Positions 1 through 9,314 are shown, numbered from the stretch's first letter. The stretch: DNA of 63,096 bases from Gammaproteobacteria bacterium (GCA_011321815.1 DROS01000108.1:1-63096), one strand, 5' to 3'. The notes: generated by a model from the letters alone, not told the origin. Translations and numbers: made by a program.

Positions 1-99
1 GGTGTTCCGCTGCGGCGTCGCCTAAAGCGCCTACTGTTGGTGCAGTGCTTGACAAGGGAACAACCATTGCCTGCGCACTGCGCCTTGCCGCGAAACACC
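1..99. repeat. Nested palindromic repeat, about 99 bp
   Basis: The outer arms (1-17, starting GGTGTTCCGC, and 81-99, ending GCGAAACACC) are imperfect inverted repeats. Inside them GCAGTGC (42-48) pairs with GCACTGC (75-81). The segment could fold into a long hairpin and looks like a dispersed palindromic element rather than a gene. Nothing clearly coding was seen from 100 to 248. Confidence 0.45.
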
Positions 100-248
100 A
101 CAGGAACGCTGAATCCCAATTTATTACCTTGAAAGAGTACTAGGTCCACCGCATTAAAAAGTATTTGAAAACACGACCTTACTTAGCGCGGCAGTTATCA
201 TTCCACGCGGCTTTTCTTCTTTTCTTGGCAAGACCAAGCGAGGACGAC

Positions 249-962
249 TTACGACAAATCAACACCCAACCGGTGAGCCACTTCTTCGTAGGCTTCAACC
301 ACGCCACCCAGTCCTTGGCGGAAGCGATCCTTGTCCAGTTTTTTGCGGGTTTCGGCATCCCACAGACGACAGCCGTCGGGGGTAAATTCATCACCCAGAT
401 AAATTTCACCTTGAAAACGACCAAACTCCAGTTTGTAATCCACCAATAGCAAACCAATATCGGTAAATAATTTGGTGAGCACGTCGTTTACCTTGAAAGT
501 CAGTTCTTTCATTTTTTCCACAGCTTCTTCATCTGCCCAACCAAAAGCACGAATATGGTATTCGTTGATCATCGGATCATGCAATTCGTCATTTTTGAGA
601 AAAAATTCAAACGTGGGTGGGGCCAAGTCAATGCCCTCTTCCACCCCCAGGCGTTTGCAGATACTGCCAGCGGCAATGTTGCGCACCACGCATTCGATGG
701 GAAACATATCGAGTTTTTTGACCACGGATTCCTCTGCGGACAGCAGGCCTTCGTGGTGAGTGGGTACACCCGCCTCTTCCAGTTTCTGCATTATAAACGC
801 GCTGAATTTATTGTTGACCTCGCCTTTGCGATCCAGTTGTTCGATTTTTTCACCATCAAAAGCAGAGGTGTCATTACGGTAATGCAGGATCAGTTTGTTT
901 TCGTCATCTGTGTAATAAACCGACTTGGCTTTGCCGGCATAAAGCACTTCACGTTTTTCCAT
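249..962 (-). CDS. purC: Phosphoribosylaminoimidazole-succinocarboxamide synthase (SAICAR synthetase)
   Basis: This cytosolic enzyme of de novo purine synthesis joins CAIR and aspartate using ATP. At 237 residues it has the usual length of the short bacterial PurC. It shows the N-terminal lysine-rich strand (GKAKSVY, residues 10-16), RNIAAGS at 94-100 and a C-terminal SAICAR-synthetase region with DEFTPDG and LWDAE. An AAAGGG ribosome binding site precedes the ATG. It is the last gene of the dapA-bamC-MBL-purC block, a common gammaproteobacterial order, and is probably co-transcribed with the upstream hydrolase. Confidence 0.96.
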   Translation of the reverse strand: MEKREVLYAGKAKSVYYTDDENKLILHYRNDTSAFDGEKIEQLDRKGEVNNKFSAFIMQKLEEAGVPTHHEGLLSAEESVVKKLDMFPIECVVRNIAAGSICKRLGVEEGIDLAPPTFEFFLKNDELHDPMINEYHIRAFGWADEEAVEKMKELTFKVNDVLTKLFTDIGLLLVDYKLEFGRFQGEIYLGDEFTPDGCRLWDAETRKKLDKDRFRQGLGGVVEAYEEVAHRLGVDLS

Positions 963-1018
963 TTTTTTACCCTTTCAAGTTTTGCGAAAAATTCTGTTGT
1001 ACCGGAGACGCCACCCCC

Positions 1019-1777
1019 CTAAACATCCCGCCATGCAAAACCTGTCTGCTGGTCGGCGATGCTGACCCAGTCGGTTGCACAGCCCATGACGCCAGCCAGA
1101 GCAGCCTGGGCCAAAGCGGGTGTATTGTGTTTTTCACTCAAATGCGCCGCCACCAGTTGCGTCAGCTTTGAGGTATCAATCCGGCTCAAAATATCAGCAG
1201 CCTGCATATTGCTTAAATGTCCCTGGTCACCTCCCACCCGTCGTTTGAGCGAGGGCGGATACTCACCGTTTGCCAGCAATGTCACGTCGTGGTTGCATTC
1301 CAGTATCAGCGCATCACAAACCGACAGCTGTGTTTCCAGGTGCGGCGTCCGGCTGCCCACATCCGTCAGCAGACCAAGGCGTTTGTCGCCATTGCCAAAT
1401 ACAAACTGGCACGGTTCACGCGCATCGTGCGGCACGGGGAACGGCTGCACCTCGATATCACCAATGGCAAAAGTGGTGTGGCTGCAAATACGTTTTTTTT
1501 CGACCCGTGCACCCAACCGGTCCGCTGCAAAAGTTCCCCCCGTAGCCCACACTGGGATCGCATATTTTCGCGCCAATGCGCCCACACCATTGATGTGGTC
1601 ACCGTGCTCATGGGTAACCAATACGGCATTGATGGCCTCCGCAGAGCTACCCAGTTTTGCCAGCCGCATCTCGGTCTCTTTCATGGAAAATCCACAGTCC
1701 ACCAACACACAGGTATTGCCTTGTTCAATCAGCGTCGCATTACCGCGACTGCCGCTACCCAATGAGGCAAAACGCAT
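1019..1777 (-). CDS. MBL-fold metallo-hydrolase (YycJ/WalJ type)
   Basis: This is a 252-residue metallo-beta-lactamase fold protein. The metal-binding motif THEHGDH is at residues 55-61, after an N-terminal FASLGSGSRGN strand typical of YycJ/WalJ-like hydrolases. Further His/Asp ligands are plausible at VPHDAREP, LLTDVGS and ECNHD. The family acts on nucleic acids or phosphodiester substrates, but no substrate can be read from the sequence. It lies between bamC and purC on the same strand with short spacers, so co-transcription is likely. No strong ribosome binding site is visible at the ATG. Confidence 0.85.
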   Translation of the reverse strand: MRFASLGSGSRGNATLIEQGNTCVLVDCGFSMKETEMRLAKLGSSAEAINAVLVTHEHGDHINGVGALARKYAIPVWATGGTFAADRLGARVEKKRICSHTTFAIGDIEVQPFPVPHDAREPCQFVFGNGDKRLGLLTDVGSRTPHLETQLSVCDALILECNHDVTLLANGEYPPSLKRRVGGDQGHLSNMQAADILSRIDTSKLTQLVAAHLSEKHNTPALAQAALAGVMGCATDWVSIADQQTGFAWRDV

Positions 1778-1833
1778 TCAGAAGCCGTGGATCAGATTAT
1801 GCGCAAAAATGTTGCTCCTGATCAATCGTCCCC

Positions 1834-2940
1834 TCATTTCAGCTGCCCCAGCAACAACACCAGAAGACTCCGTGTAACCTGGGACTCATCTGCCTCACCT
1901 GTCTGATTACGTACACCAATATAGGTAGACTCACCTTCTTCCTGTACATGAATCCAGTATTCTTCACGTACTGTGGCGCTCTTCTTTTTACCAAACTTCA
2001 GTTCTTCTTCGGACAAACCGGAAGGCATATCATTGTAAACATGGTAAATGCGGCTGGTACGGTCGTGGTCTTCAATGGTGAAACCCAGCGCATCCAATGC
2101 CAGACCGGTGCGCCGCCAGGTCAGGTCAAATCCGGCTTCAACAATAATCACCGTATTCTGGTCACTGTCCACGCCGATGCGCGCCTTCAGCGGCTGCAAC
2201 GGCACCGCGTCGCTCACGTCTTCAGCAGCGAGATAAGCTGCCAGGCGATTAAGCATTTCCACGGCACGGTCTTCGTCAGCTGAACGTAATTCCCAGTGGC
2301 TTCTCTGCTCACTCTCATCCGCCACCCGTTGACTGTTGCGCTGTGTCAGAAAAATATCCGTGCGGCCTGGCTTTTCAGAGGGCTCAATACGAATACGCAG
2401 ACTTTCGCGCCAATTGGCCTGCCCTTCATTTTCTGCCGGTGCGTCCGTATTTTTTTCATCACCATACTGCAGTTTCCAATCGGTCTCCAGCAGCCCGATA
2501 GCCGGTTCATCACGCTGCACACGGTAGCCTCTCATGTCGAGAAACTTGCGTACCAAGGGCCAGACCTGTTCAGGTTCGGCCTCCACCACCAGCCAGCGGC
2601 GATGGCCTTCACGCATGCGCTGCACCCCTTTGCCTGCCGGCAGTACCCGCTCGCCGATACGCGGTGGCTCGTTGCACTGACAATCCACAGCCTGCGCGGC
2701 CGGTTTGGCGGAAGAGTTGTCCAGCTTGGGCAATACCGGTCGCGCCAACCGTGGATCACCCTTGGGGGTAACCAGGTCCGGCGGCACTTCCAACGGCGCC
2801 AGTAAACGGGCATCACCGGCTTGCCCGTCTTCACCTGCAAACCAGCTACAGGCACTGAGCGTGGTGACAATTATCAGCAAAAACAGCCCGCGTAAAACGG
2901 GGGGGGAAACTCTTTTGTAAAAAACAAACGGCATCGGCAC
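1834..2940 (-). CDS. bamC: Outer membrane assembly lipoprotein BamC
   Basis: BamC is a lipoprotein of the BAM complex, which inserts beta-barrel proteins into the outer membrane. The 368-residue product has a type II signal peptide with lipobox LSAC at residues 28-31. An unstructured N-terminal segment follows, then two helix-grip-like domains, the pattern of NlpB/DapX. I place the start at a GTG because AGGAG lies six bases before it; an ATG two codons later is the alternative. Adjacency to dapA is the classical dapA-nlpB arrangement. Confidence 0.9.
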   Translation of the reverse strand: MPMPFVFYKRVSPPVLRGLFLLIIVTTLSACSWFAGEDGQAGDARLLAPLEVPPDLVTPKGDPRLARPVLPKLDNSSAKPAAQAVDCQCNEPPRIGERVLPAGKGVQRMREGHRRWLVVEAEPEQVWPLVRKFLDMRGYRVQRDEPAIGLLETDWKLQYGDEKNTDAPAENEGQANWRESLRIRIEPSEKPGRTDIFLTQRNSQRVADESEQRSHWELRSADEDRAVEMLNRLAAYLAAEDVSDAVPLQPLKARIGVDSDQNTVIIVEAGFDLTWRRTGLALDALGFTIEDHDRTSRIYHVYNDMPSGLSEEELKFGKKKSATVREEYWIHVQEEGESTYIGVRNQTGEADESQVTRSLLVLLLGQLK

Positions 2941-3012
2941 TGCGTTCTCCTGATATTGGGCACTTCGTTATGGGGCAGTTTCAGACAATAAATTGGTGCG
3001 CAGCTGGGCGCG

Positions 3013-3888
3013 CTACAACACACCGGCCTGCTGCATGGCCGCGCGCAGCGGCGCATGGCAGGTTACAGCCAAGGGTGTCAGTGGCAGGCGAATACCCTCG
3101 GGAATCAACCGCATTTCCTGCAACGCCCATTTTACCGGGATCGGATTGGCCTCAAGGAACAGATTTTCATGCAGAGGCATGAGCTGCTGATTAAGGCGTT
3201 CAGCTTCGGCGCGATCACCACGCCGTGCCGCAGCACACATCTGCTGCATGGATTTGGGGGCCACATTGGCCGTAACAGAAATATCCCCCTTGGCCCCCAT
3301 GAGAATCAACTCCATGGCAGTGGCATCGTCACCACTGTAAAGATCCAGCCGGTCACCGCAACGGTCAAGAATTTCCTGCCCACGGGCAAGGTCGCCTGTC
3401 GCTTCTTTAATACCGACAATATTGCTGATGCCTGCCAGACGCTCCACCGTTTCCGGCAACATGTCCACTGCCGTGCGACCAGGCACGTTGTACAAAATTT
3501 GCGGGATCGACACTGCCTCGGCCACAGCCCGATAGTGTAAATACAACCCTTCCTGTGTAGGTTTGTTGTAATAGGGCGTCACCAGCAAACAGGCATCCGC
3601 CCCTGCTTCCATGGCGCAACGGGTGAGGTCAATGGCCTCACGGGTGGAATTGGCGCCGGTGCCGGCAATAACCGGAATGCGCCCGGCGGCATGCGCTACC
3701 ACACGGCGGATGGCAGCGCAGTGCTCGCGCTCATCCAGCGTCGCTGACTCGCCTGTGGTGCCCACGGCCACAATGGCATTGGTGCCATTATCGACGTGAA
3801 AATCCACCAGGCCGTCAAGGGCTTCGTTATCGACCGCACCGTCGGCCTTCATGGGCGTGACCAAAGCCACCATACTGCCGTGAAACAT
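3013..3888 (-). CDS. dapA: 4-hydroxy-tetrahydrodipicolinate synthase
   Basis: DapA condenses pyruvate with aspartate semialdehyde, the first committed step of lysine and meso-diaminopimelate synthesis. Starting at the ATG at 3888 (GGAG seven bases upstream) the protein has 291 residues, the standard size. Schiff-base lysine K161 (VGIKEATGD), Y133 in YNVPGRT and T44/T45 in GTTGE are all in place. An open frame extends upstream to 4110, but the first 74 residues do not resemble the family and no ribosome binding site supports them. The other dap genes are at 57.8-61.6 kb. Confidence 0.95.
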   Translation of the reverse strand: MFHGSMVALVTPMKADGAVDNEALDGLVDFHVDNGTNAIVAVGTTGESATLDEREHCAAIRRVVAHAAGRIPVIAGTGANSTREAIDLTRCAMEAGADACLLVTPYYNKPTQEGLYLHYRAVAEAVSIPQILYNVPGRTAVDMLPETVERLAGISNIVGIKEATGDLARGQEILDRCGDRLDLYSGDDATAMELILMGAKGDISVTANVAPKSMQQMCAAARRGDRAEAERLNQQLMPLHENLFLEANPIPVKWALQEMRLIPEGIRLPLTPLAVTCHAPLRAAMQQAGVL

Positions 3889-4263
3889 GAGCGCTCTCCG
3901 CTGCAAACAGACCTGAAAAAGACAAAGACGCAATGGTACTGACCTGCTCTGTTGATGACAACATCTACGCCGCTTTAGTCTGTACATCCAGCACTTGCTT
4001 TGGTCTTTTGGCATGTAAAATCCGATTGAGTACAGAAAAACAGTACAGGCTTTGCGCTCTTTGCGCCCTTTGCGTTTATAACACCAGACCAGGTCGTTAC
4101 GTCCGGACAAGAAAATTTTATATACCTGTGGCGGTTGAGATTCAGGTTTAAGTGTGCGTCATAACAGGCATATTGCCATTATTTTAAATGCGTTAGCGCC
4201 GCCTTTTCCAAAATGGAAAATCTTTCCAGCGGTTTTCCTGACGATAAAAAATGCCCTTGTGTA
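3889..4263. other. dapA-gcvR spacer with short repeats
   Basis: No convincing gene is present. Read on the minus strand, about 4045-4075 holds three imperfect copies of a 9-base unit beginning CGCAAAG. One copy of a short dispersed repeat lies at 4119-4147 (listed separately). Sequence between the repeats is AT-rich and may hold the dapA promoter, but no clear -35/-10 pair was identified. Confidence 0.4.
4119..4147 (-). repeat. Dispersed repeat core, copy a
   Basis: On the minus strand this reads CCTGAATCTCAACCGCC followed by ACAGGTATATA. Near-identical cores lie at 21779-21804 and 23702-23720, and a more diverged one at 56389-56413, all in spacers. Confidence 0.6.
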
Positions 4264-4617
4264 TTAAATGGTGGAGTTGGCTGCGGTAACACCGCAGTGC
4301 ATGCTGGCTTTGGCGCGATCAATGCCCGCGAGAAATCTGGCCATGACCGGGCAGGTCAATGCCTGTTCTACCTGGACATTGGGATCTTTTTTAACTGCGG
4401 CGTCCACTTGATCAGAATCCGTTTGAAAAGCAATAATCCGCCGTTGGTCAGGCAGTGGCGCACTGTGCCACCAGCCAGTTTGGGTCGCGGATATCACACC
4501 CATGTGCTTTTGAGTGTTATCCGGCAGAGTGGTCCAGCAGGCGATAAGTTTGTCGATCTGTTCCCTTTGAATGCCTTGCCGCCTGCCGCTTAAATGCCAA
4601 CCACCATAAAATGGCAA
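4264..4617 (-). pseudogene. Relic resembling the C-terminus of an FAD-dependent monooxygenase/halogenase-like oxidoreductase
   Basis: The frame contains GWWHSAPLPDQRRIIAFQTD. This resembles the substrate-site region of flavin monooxygenases of the tryptophan-halogenase type (GWWYSAPLPDGRR-like). There is no Rossmann FAD-binding N-terminus, and the piece starts and ends abruptly, so a functional enzyme is unlikely. A different frame, 4517-4702, encodes a possible single-membrane-helix peptide and may be a frame-shifted part of the same relic. The family assignment is from memory of the motif. Confidence 0.35.
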
Positions 4618-4913
4618 GGACTATCACACACCCGAAACCCATCAAGAAAACCGGAAAAACCCACTGCCCCCCAATTAAAATGCAAGCCAAACTAACAGGC
4701 ACACTCCACCCTCTGTCGCGGTTTCAGGTCATCGCTGAAAATACACACTATTTGTAAATTTTCACCCCCGTCCAACCCCCCTCGCGCAGGCTCGCCCTTG
4801 CCGTTAGCTGGCAGTTATGATTGACTCAGGCTTAATCGATTCAGATTCTCCCACAGAAACTGAATACGCCAGTAAGTCATCACCCATATTTGGGTGCATA
4901 CAAGAGATTACAT

Positions 4914-5444
4914 ATGGAAAGCTTTTTGGTCATTACCGCCCTTGGCAAAGACAAACCGGGGATCATCGACAAACTCACAGAAACCGTTATGGAATGTGGC
5001 TGCAACGTCATCGACAGCCGCATGAGCGTGCTCGGTGGTGAATTTGCAGTGATGCTCATGGTCTCCGGCAAATGGAACCAATTGGCCAGACTGGAAGATA
5101 CACTGAATACCGCCAGCGAGCCCTTTGGCCTCGCTATTACCTGCAAACGCACCGAACCCGTCAAACCCATAACAGATCTTATGCCCTACAGCATTGAGGT
5201 GATCTCCATTGACCAACCCGGTATCGTGCACGAGTTGGCACGTTTTTTCTCCAGCCGCAACATCAATATTTACGAACTCAACACTACGCAATACGCCGCC
5301 GCCCACACCGGCACCCCCATGTTTGCCCTGCATCTCACTGCCAACATTCCGGCCAGCATGCACATTGCCGGGCTACGCGACGAATTTCTGGATTTTTGCG
5401 AAACTCAAAACATGGACGCCACCATGGAACCCATGAAGCCCTGA
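4914..5444 (+). CDS. gcvR: Glycine cleavage system transcriptional repressor-like ACT protein
   Basis: The 176-residue protein has two ACT domains, with N-terminal FLVITALGKDKPGIID and central IEVISIDQPGIVHELARFF. This is the GcvR layout. In enterics GcvR binds GcvA and, with glycine, represses the glycine cleavage operon. I chose the ATG at 4914 because the ACT domain begins immediately and GAGA lies just upstream; an in-frame start eight codons earlier is possible. It is followed 25 bases later by bcp, the usual gammaproteobacterial partner, and faces away from dapA. Confidence 0.88.
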   Translation: MESFLVITALGKDKPGIIDKLTETVMECGCNVIDSRMSVLGGEFAVMLMVSGKWNQLARLEDTLNTASEPFGLAITCKRTEPVKPITDLMPYSIEVISIDQPGIVHELARFFSSRNINIYELNTTQYAAAHTGTPMFALHLTANIPASMHIAGLRDEFLDFCETQNMDATMEPMKP

Positions 5445-5469
5445 AAAAAAACAAAGGAAAAAAGAAAAC

Positions 5470-5940
5470 ATGAGCAACATCAGTATTGGTAAAAAAGTCC
5501 CCGGTTTCGAACTGCCCGCCACCGGCGGGCAAACCCTCAAACTGGCTGACTTCAACGGTAAAAAACTGGTGATTTATTTTTACCCCAGAGACAGCACACC
5601 AGGCTGCACCACCGAAGGCCAGGATTTTCGCGATAATTACAACAAATTTAAACGCGCCAACACCGTAGTACTGGGCGTGTCACGAGACAGCATCAAGTCA
5701 CACGAAAACTTCAAAGCCAAACAAGAGTTTCCTTTTGAACTGTTATCCGACAAAGAAGAAACATTATGCACACTGTTTGATGTCATCAAGGAAAAAAACA
5801 TGTACGGCAAAAAAGTCATGGGCATCGAACGCAGCACATTTTTGCTTGATGAAAAAGGTATACTGCGTCAGGAATGGCGCAAGGTAAAAGTTGCCGGTCA
5901 TGTGGATGAAGTGCTGGCTGCGGCGAAGGCATTGCCATAA
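5470..5940 (+). CDS. bcp: Thioredoxin-dependent thiol peroxidase, BCP/PrxQ family
   Basis: This 156-residue cytosolic peroxiredoxin reduces hydrogen peroxide and organic peroxides. The peroxidatic cysteine is C46 in YPRDSTPGCTTEG. The resolving cysteine of classical BCP five residues later is replaced by Gln51, so the protein is likely a 1-Cys type or uses a partner thiol; C97-region cysteine in EETLCTLF is the only other nearby candidate. An AAAGGA ribosome binding site precedes the ATG. It is probably co-transcribed with gcvR. Confidence 0.93.
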   Translation: MSNISIGKKVPGFELPATGGQTLKLADFNGKKLVIYFYPRDSTPGCTTEGQDFRDNYNKFKRANTVVLGVSRDSIKSHENFKAKQEFPFELLSDKEETLCTLFDVIKEKNMYGKKVMGIERSTFLLDEKGILRQEWRKVKVAGHVDEVLAAAKALP

Positions 5941-6427
5941 AAAACTGTCAGCAGCTGATGAATAACCACGTTTCCCGGCTCGGCGCAAAACGTTAATAGA
6001 CATCTTCTCCTGGCTGTCCAATGGAGCGAACCTGGGAGAAGAATTCATTGAGCGCTACAATACACTGACAAATCATTACCTCACCTAAACTCACGGTACC
6101 TACACGGCAGCCTCCACGCCAAAAAATACCTGCCTGTAAAGTTCTGCTTCACCTGCAAATAATCCATAAATTGAATTATTTCATGCGCGACCCTGAAAAT
6201 GTATACCCTCCTACACAGCCCAGCATGAGGCACAAATGCCTGTTGAACTACGCTGCCTCTGCCATGGCAGCAGCCCATGGGATTGTATTGAAACGGACGG
6301 GCCCTGTCGAAATGTATGCTGTCGTTATGACCGGGATCGTAGCAGAAAATGGAGGCTGACTTGCGCTGGGCCGCATAATCCGGCACCACCTTGAGGTATT
6401 TGGCCAAACCAGAATCAGGGATATAAT

Positions 6428-6535
6428 GTGCCCGAACGCGACGAACCATCAGCTGAAAAAAAGGTCAATCGCTAGTACTCTGTCCCTGTTGGCATACCCG
6501 TTACCCCCCTTGGAAAAATGGAATCTGCCCTCAAA
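6428..6535 (+). repeat. Imperfect direct repeat, upstream arm (gene-tail relic)
   Basis: It encodes a 15-residue tail ending DEPSAEKKVNR then stop, followed by a second reading VPVGIPVTPLGKMESALK. The arm at 11323-11460 encodes HEPSMEKEVNR-stop and FVDMPVATTPEKIESTLK-stop. Conservation at the protein level suggests both are remnants of the same pair of gene ends. Confidence 0.5.
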
Positions 6536-6603
6536 TTCCTTTCTCGGTAAAGGATGGCAAACCGGCCATTGGGGTTCTGTCCACAACAGCACTTATCGCC
6601 GGG

Positions 6604-6609
6604 TATAAT
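6604..6609 (+). promoter_or_regulatory. Candidate -10 box for the moxR-bat operon
   Basis: TATAAT stands about 42 bases before the moxR start. No good -35 hexamer lies 16-18 bases upstream. Initiation near 6616 would leave a short leader carrying the AAGGAG ribosome binding site at about 6637-6642. Confidence 0.35.
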
Positions 6610-6650
6610 ACGGCCCGCAGTACAGCGAACCCTCACAAGGAGCCAGTAAC

Positions 6651-7658
6651 ATGAATACAAACATCGCAGCCGCTGCGAGCACGTCCAATAGCGCGGCTTG
6701 TCAAGCTTTCCATCAGGTTCGCGAGCACCTGCAAGCGCGCATTATCGGCCAGCAGACATTGGTTGATCGCTTGTTGATTGCGTTGCTGGCTGATGGCCAT
6801 CTGTTGGTGGAGGGTGCGCCGGGGCTGGCCAAAACCACCGCTATCAAGGAGCTGGCCGCCGTGCTGGAGGGCGATTTTCATCGTTTACAGTTTACTCCGG
6901 ATCTGTTGCCCGGTGACCTCACCGGCACCGATATCTACCGCCCCGAGACTGGCGATTTTCAGTTCCAGCCGGGGCCCTTGTTTCATAATCTGATCCTCGC
7001 TGATGAGATCAATCGTGCTCCGGCCAAGGTGCAGTCGGCATTGCTTGAGGCCATGGGTGAGAAGCAGATTACCGTTGGTCGTCATACTTATCCCTTGCCT
7101 CGCCCATTTCTGGTTATGGCGACACAAAATCCTATCGAGCAGGAAGGTACTTATGCCTTGCCCGAGGCCCAGCTGGACCGTTTTCTGATGCATGTGCGCA
7201 TCGACTATCCCGACGTTCAGGCGGAACACGCCATTTTAAAGCTGGCGCGTGAGCAGGCCGGGCAGGAGGATGTTTCTCCGGCAAGCAACGGGGTGGCGTT
7301 GAGCAAGGCACAGATTTTTACCGCCCGTCAGGAGGTGCTGGATATCCATATGGCCGAGCCGGTGGAGGAGTATCTGGTGCAATTGGTGTTGGCCAGCCGT
7401 AACCCGGCACCCTACAGTTCGACACTGGCGCGCTGGATAAATTATGGCGCCAGTCCGCGCGCCACTATCGCCCTTGATCGCTGCGCCCGCGCCCATGCCT
7501 GGCTGGACAGCCGTGATTATGTGTCACCGGCTGATGTGCAGGCTGTAGCTTTTGATGTGATGCGCCACCGGGTGCTGATTTCCTTTGAAGCCGAGGCGGA
7601 GGGCATGACTGCCGACGATGCGATTCGCGAATTGCTGAAGTTGATCCCGGTCGCCTGA
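6651..7658 (+). CDS. MoxR-family AAA+ ATPase
   Basis: This 335-residue AAA+ ATPase has a Walker A motif GAPGLAKTT at residues 55-63, Walker B LADEINRAP at about 116-124 and a sensor-1 region MATQNPIEQEGTYALPEAQLDRF. MoxR proteins are chaperone-like ATPases that act with von Willebrand factor A (vWA) proteins encoded beside them. An AAGGAG site eight bases before the ATG fixes the start. It heads the moxR-DUF58-DUF4381-vWA-vWA/TPR-BatD operon; the DUF58 gene starts one base after its stop. Confidence 0.93.
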   Translation: MNTNIAAAASTSNSAACQAFHQVREHLQARIIGQQTLVDRLLIALLADGHLLVEGAPGLAKTTAIKELAAVLEGDFHRLQFTPDLLPGDLTGTDIYRPETGDFQFQPGPLFHNLILADEINRAPAKVQSALLEAMGEKQITVGRHTYPLPRPFLVMATQNPIEQEGTYALPEAQLDRFLMHVRIDYPDVQAEHAILKLAREQAGQEDVSPASNGVALSKAQIFTARQEVLDIHMAEPVEEYLVQLVLASRNPAPYSSTLARWINYGASPRATIALDRCARAHAWLDSRDYVSPADVQAVAFDVMRHRVLISFEAEAEGMTADDAIRELLKLIPVA

Positions 7659-7659
7659 G

Positions 7660-8697
7660 ATGCGATTTTTCAAACGATTTCTGCCGGGCCGTCATCGGTC
7701 CACTGCGGATGTGGTAACGGATGTCACTTCTGACGCTGCTACCCTGAACTCTGCCACCCGCCCCAGTCTTGATGAGCTTATTGCCCTGCGCCAGCAGGCT
7801 GGCAAGCTGGACCTCAGCCGCAAGCAGGCGGCTCGTGCGCAGCTGTCAGGCGGCCATGCTTCACGTTTTCGTGGCCGTGGCATGGATTACCAGGAGTCAC
7901 GCATTTATCAGCCCGGCGACGATATCCGCAATATGGACTGGCGGGTCACCGCACGCACGGGCCGACCGCATACCAAGCTCTTTCAGGAAGAACGCGAGCG
8001 CCCGGTGGTCGTGTGCGTGGATTTGAACCCCGGCATGTTTTTCGCCAGCCGGGGGGCGCTCAAGTCGGTGGTGGCGGCGCGCGCGGCCAGCCTCATCGCC
8101 TGGGCCACAGCCGCTCACGGCGACCGTATCGGTGCTCTGCTGTTCAATGGTGACCACCACGAACTGCCCCCGCGCGGCGGCAAACACGGCGTGTTACGCC
8201 TGATCCGTCAGCTGGTGGCGCAAACCGACCCGCTGGAAAACCTCCAGCAACCGCCACACCCGCAGGGGCTGAATACCGCACTGGGTCGCTTGCGCCGGGT
8301 CAGTCGGCCCGGCAGTCTGGTTGTTCTGCTCAGCGACTTTTACGGCATTGATGAGGAAACCGGCAAACACCTGACACGACTGCGCCAGCACAATGATGTG
8401 ATGGCCATCCAGATGGTTGATGCACTGGAACTCGCTCCCCCGCCTCCGGCGCGCTACGGTGTCAGCGATGGGCAGCAGCACACCGGCATTCTCGATACCC
8501 GCTCGGCCACCGCACGAAAGGCCTACCGTGATTTTTTCAGTGAGCACCATCAGGCGTTGCGGGATCTCATGCGCAGCCGGGCCATTCCACTGTTGCAATT
8601 GTCCACTGACGCAGACGTGGCCAGTATTCTGCGTGGCTACTTTGGTGGCAGAGCAACAGCTCCGCTACAAAACCTGCCACACGAAACCGCCGCATGA
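7660..8697 (+). CDS. DUF58 domain protein (Bat operon)
   Basis: A 345-residue cytosolic protein with the DUF58 signature RGMDYQESRIYQPGDDIR followed by NMDWRVTART at about residues 68-105, and a degenerate vWA-like core (VVVCVDLNPGMFF, VVLLSDFYG). DUF58 proteins are constant partners of MoxR ATPases in Bat-type operons; their biochemical role is not established. The stop overlaps the start of the DUF4381 gene (ATGA), which indicates translational coupling. Confidence 0.9.
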   Translation: MRFFKRFLPGRHRSTADVVTDVTSDAATLNSATRPSLDELIALRQQAGKLDLSRKQAARAQLSGGHASRFRGRGMDYQESRIYQPGDDIRNMDWRVTARTGRPHTKLFQEERERPVVVCVDLNPGMFFASRGALKSVVAARAASLIAWATAAHGDRIGALLFNGDHHELPPRGGKHGVLRLIRQLVAQTDPLENLQQPPHPQGLNTALGRLRRVSRPGSLVVLLSDFYGIDEETGKHLTRLRQHNDVMAIQMVDALELAPPPPARYGVSDGQQHTGILDTRSATARKAYRDFFSEHHQALRDLMRSRAIPLLQLSTDADVASILRGYFGGRATAPLQNLPHETAA

Positions 8698-9176
8698 ACC
8701 CGTCCAGTCCATCAGCACTGCAACTGCGCGATATTCACCTGCCCGCCGAGCCCGGTTGGTGGCCTCCGGCCCCTGGCTGGTGGATACTCGCCGTGCTGTT
8801 GCTGATCTTGCTGGTGTGGACAACACGCTTTGCCCTGCGCCGTTACCGTCTGTACCGTCAACGTCAGCGATTGCTGGCCACACTCGATGCACTGACCCGG
8901 CAGCCCGGCGATGTTACTCCGGAAACAATCACGCAGCTTTCCATCCTGCTGCGGCGGCTGGCGCTGATGCGTTTCCCCCGCCAGCAGGTGGCCGCCCTCA
9001 GTGGCAGTGAGTGGCTGGACTTTCTCGACCGCTCTGGTGGCGATGGTGGCTTCAGCCACGGCCCCGGTCAGGTGCTGGCCACCGGCCCCTATCAGCCTGC
9101 CCTGTCAGCTGATGTGGATATGGCGGCGCTAAGTGCTCTGTTGCGTGAGTGGATAAAAAAGAATATGGGTCGCTGA
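8694..9176 (+). CDS. DUF4381 membrane protein (Bat operon)
   Basis: The 160-residue product has the family N-terminus LRDIHLPAEPGWWPPAPGWW. One membrane helix follows (ILAVLLLILLVWTT) and then a basic cytosolic helical domain ending SALLREWIKKNMGR. DUF4381 proteins sit between DUF58 and the vWA proteins in MoxR/Bat operons. Here the next Bat gene is displaced 2.5 kb downstream by an accessory islet. A diverged second copy of this gene's last 26 codons lies just in front of that gene (11549-11629). Confidence 0.88.
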   Translation: MNPSSPSALQLRDIHLPAEPGWWPPAPGWWILAVLLLILLVWTTRFALRRYRLYRQRQRLLATLDALTRQPGDVTPETITQLSILLRRLALMRFPRQQVAALSGSEWLDFLDRSGGDGGFSHGPGQVLATGPYQPALSADVDMAALSALLREWIKKNMGR

Positions 9177-9249
9177 TTGAGTGCTGATAATTAAAATGTG
9201 AATTAAAGGCTAAATCGCTCTGTTAACACTTTTTACTGAAAATACCGTC

Positions 9250-9274
9250 ATTCCGGCATATTTTTAGCCGGAAT
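9250..9274. repeat. REP-like hairpin
   Basis: ATTCCGGC (9250-9257), a nine-base loop, then GCCGGAAT (9267-9274): a perfect 8-bp stem. The surrounding GTCATTCCGGC / GCCGGAATCCAG wording is widespread in bacterial intergenic repeats. Confidence 0.6.
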
Positions 9275-9314
9275 CCAGAAGCTTAAACCCCCGGATACCA
9301 CTTCACCTGATCAC

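Larger units (their letters stand above)
5941..6650. other. 710-bp spacer with gene relics before the moxR operon
   Basis: No intact gene is recognised. About 5999-6088 (+) keeps a 29-codon frame ending in a stop and resembling a protein tail, with IERYNTLTNHYLT near its end. On the minus strand 6290-6449 reads like a coding stretch (YIPDSGLAKYLKVVPDYAAQ...), but it then loses plausible sequence and has no known relatives that I recall. The segment 6428-6535 is one arm of an imperfect direct repeat whose partner is at 11323-11460. Confidence 0.4.

Noticed and set aside
3889-4110. N-terminal extension of DapA by 74 residues
   Set aside because: The added residues do not resemble DapA, there is no ribosome binding site, and the ATG at 3888 gives correct catalytic numbering (K161, Y133).
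6081-6449. 122-residue minus-strand frame
   Set aside because: Only its first third looks coding; there is no start signal or recognisable family, and it may be a relic. Mentioned in the spacer entry only.
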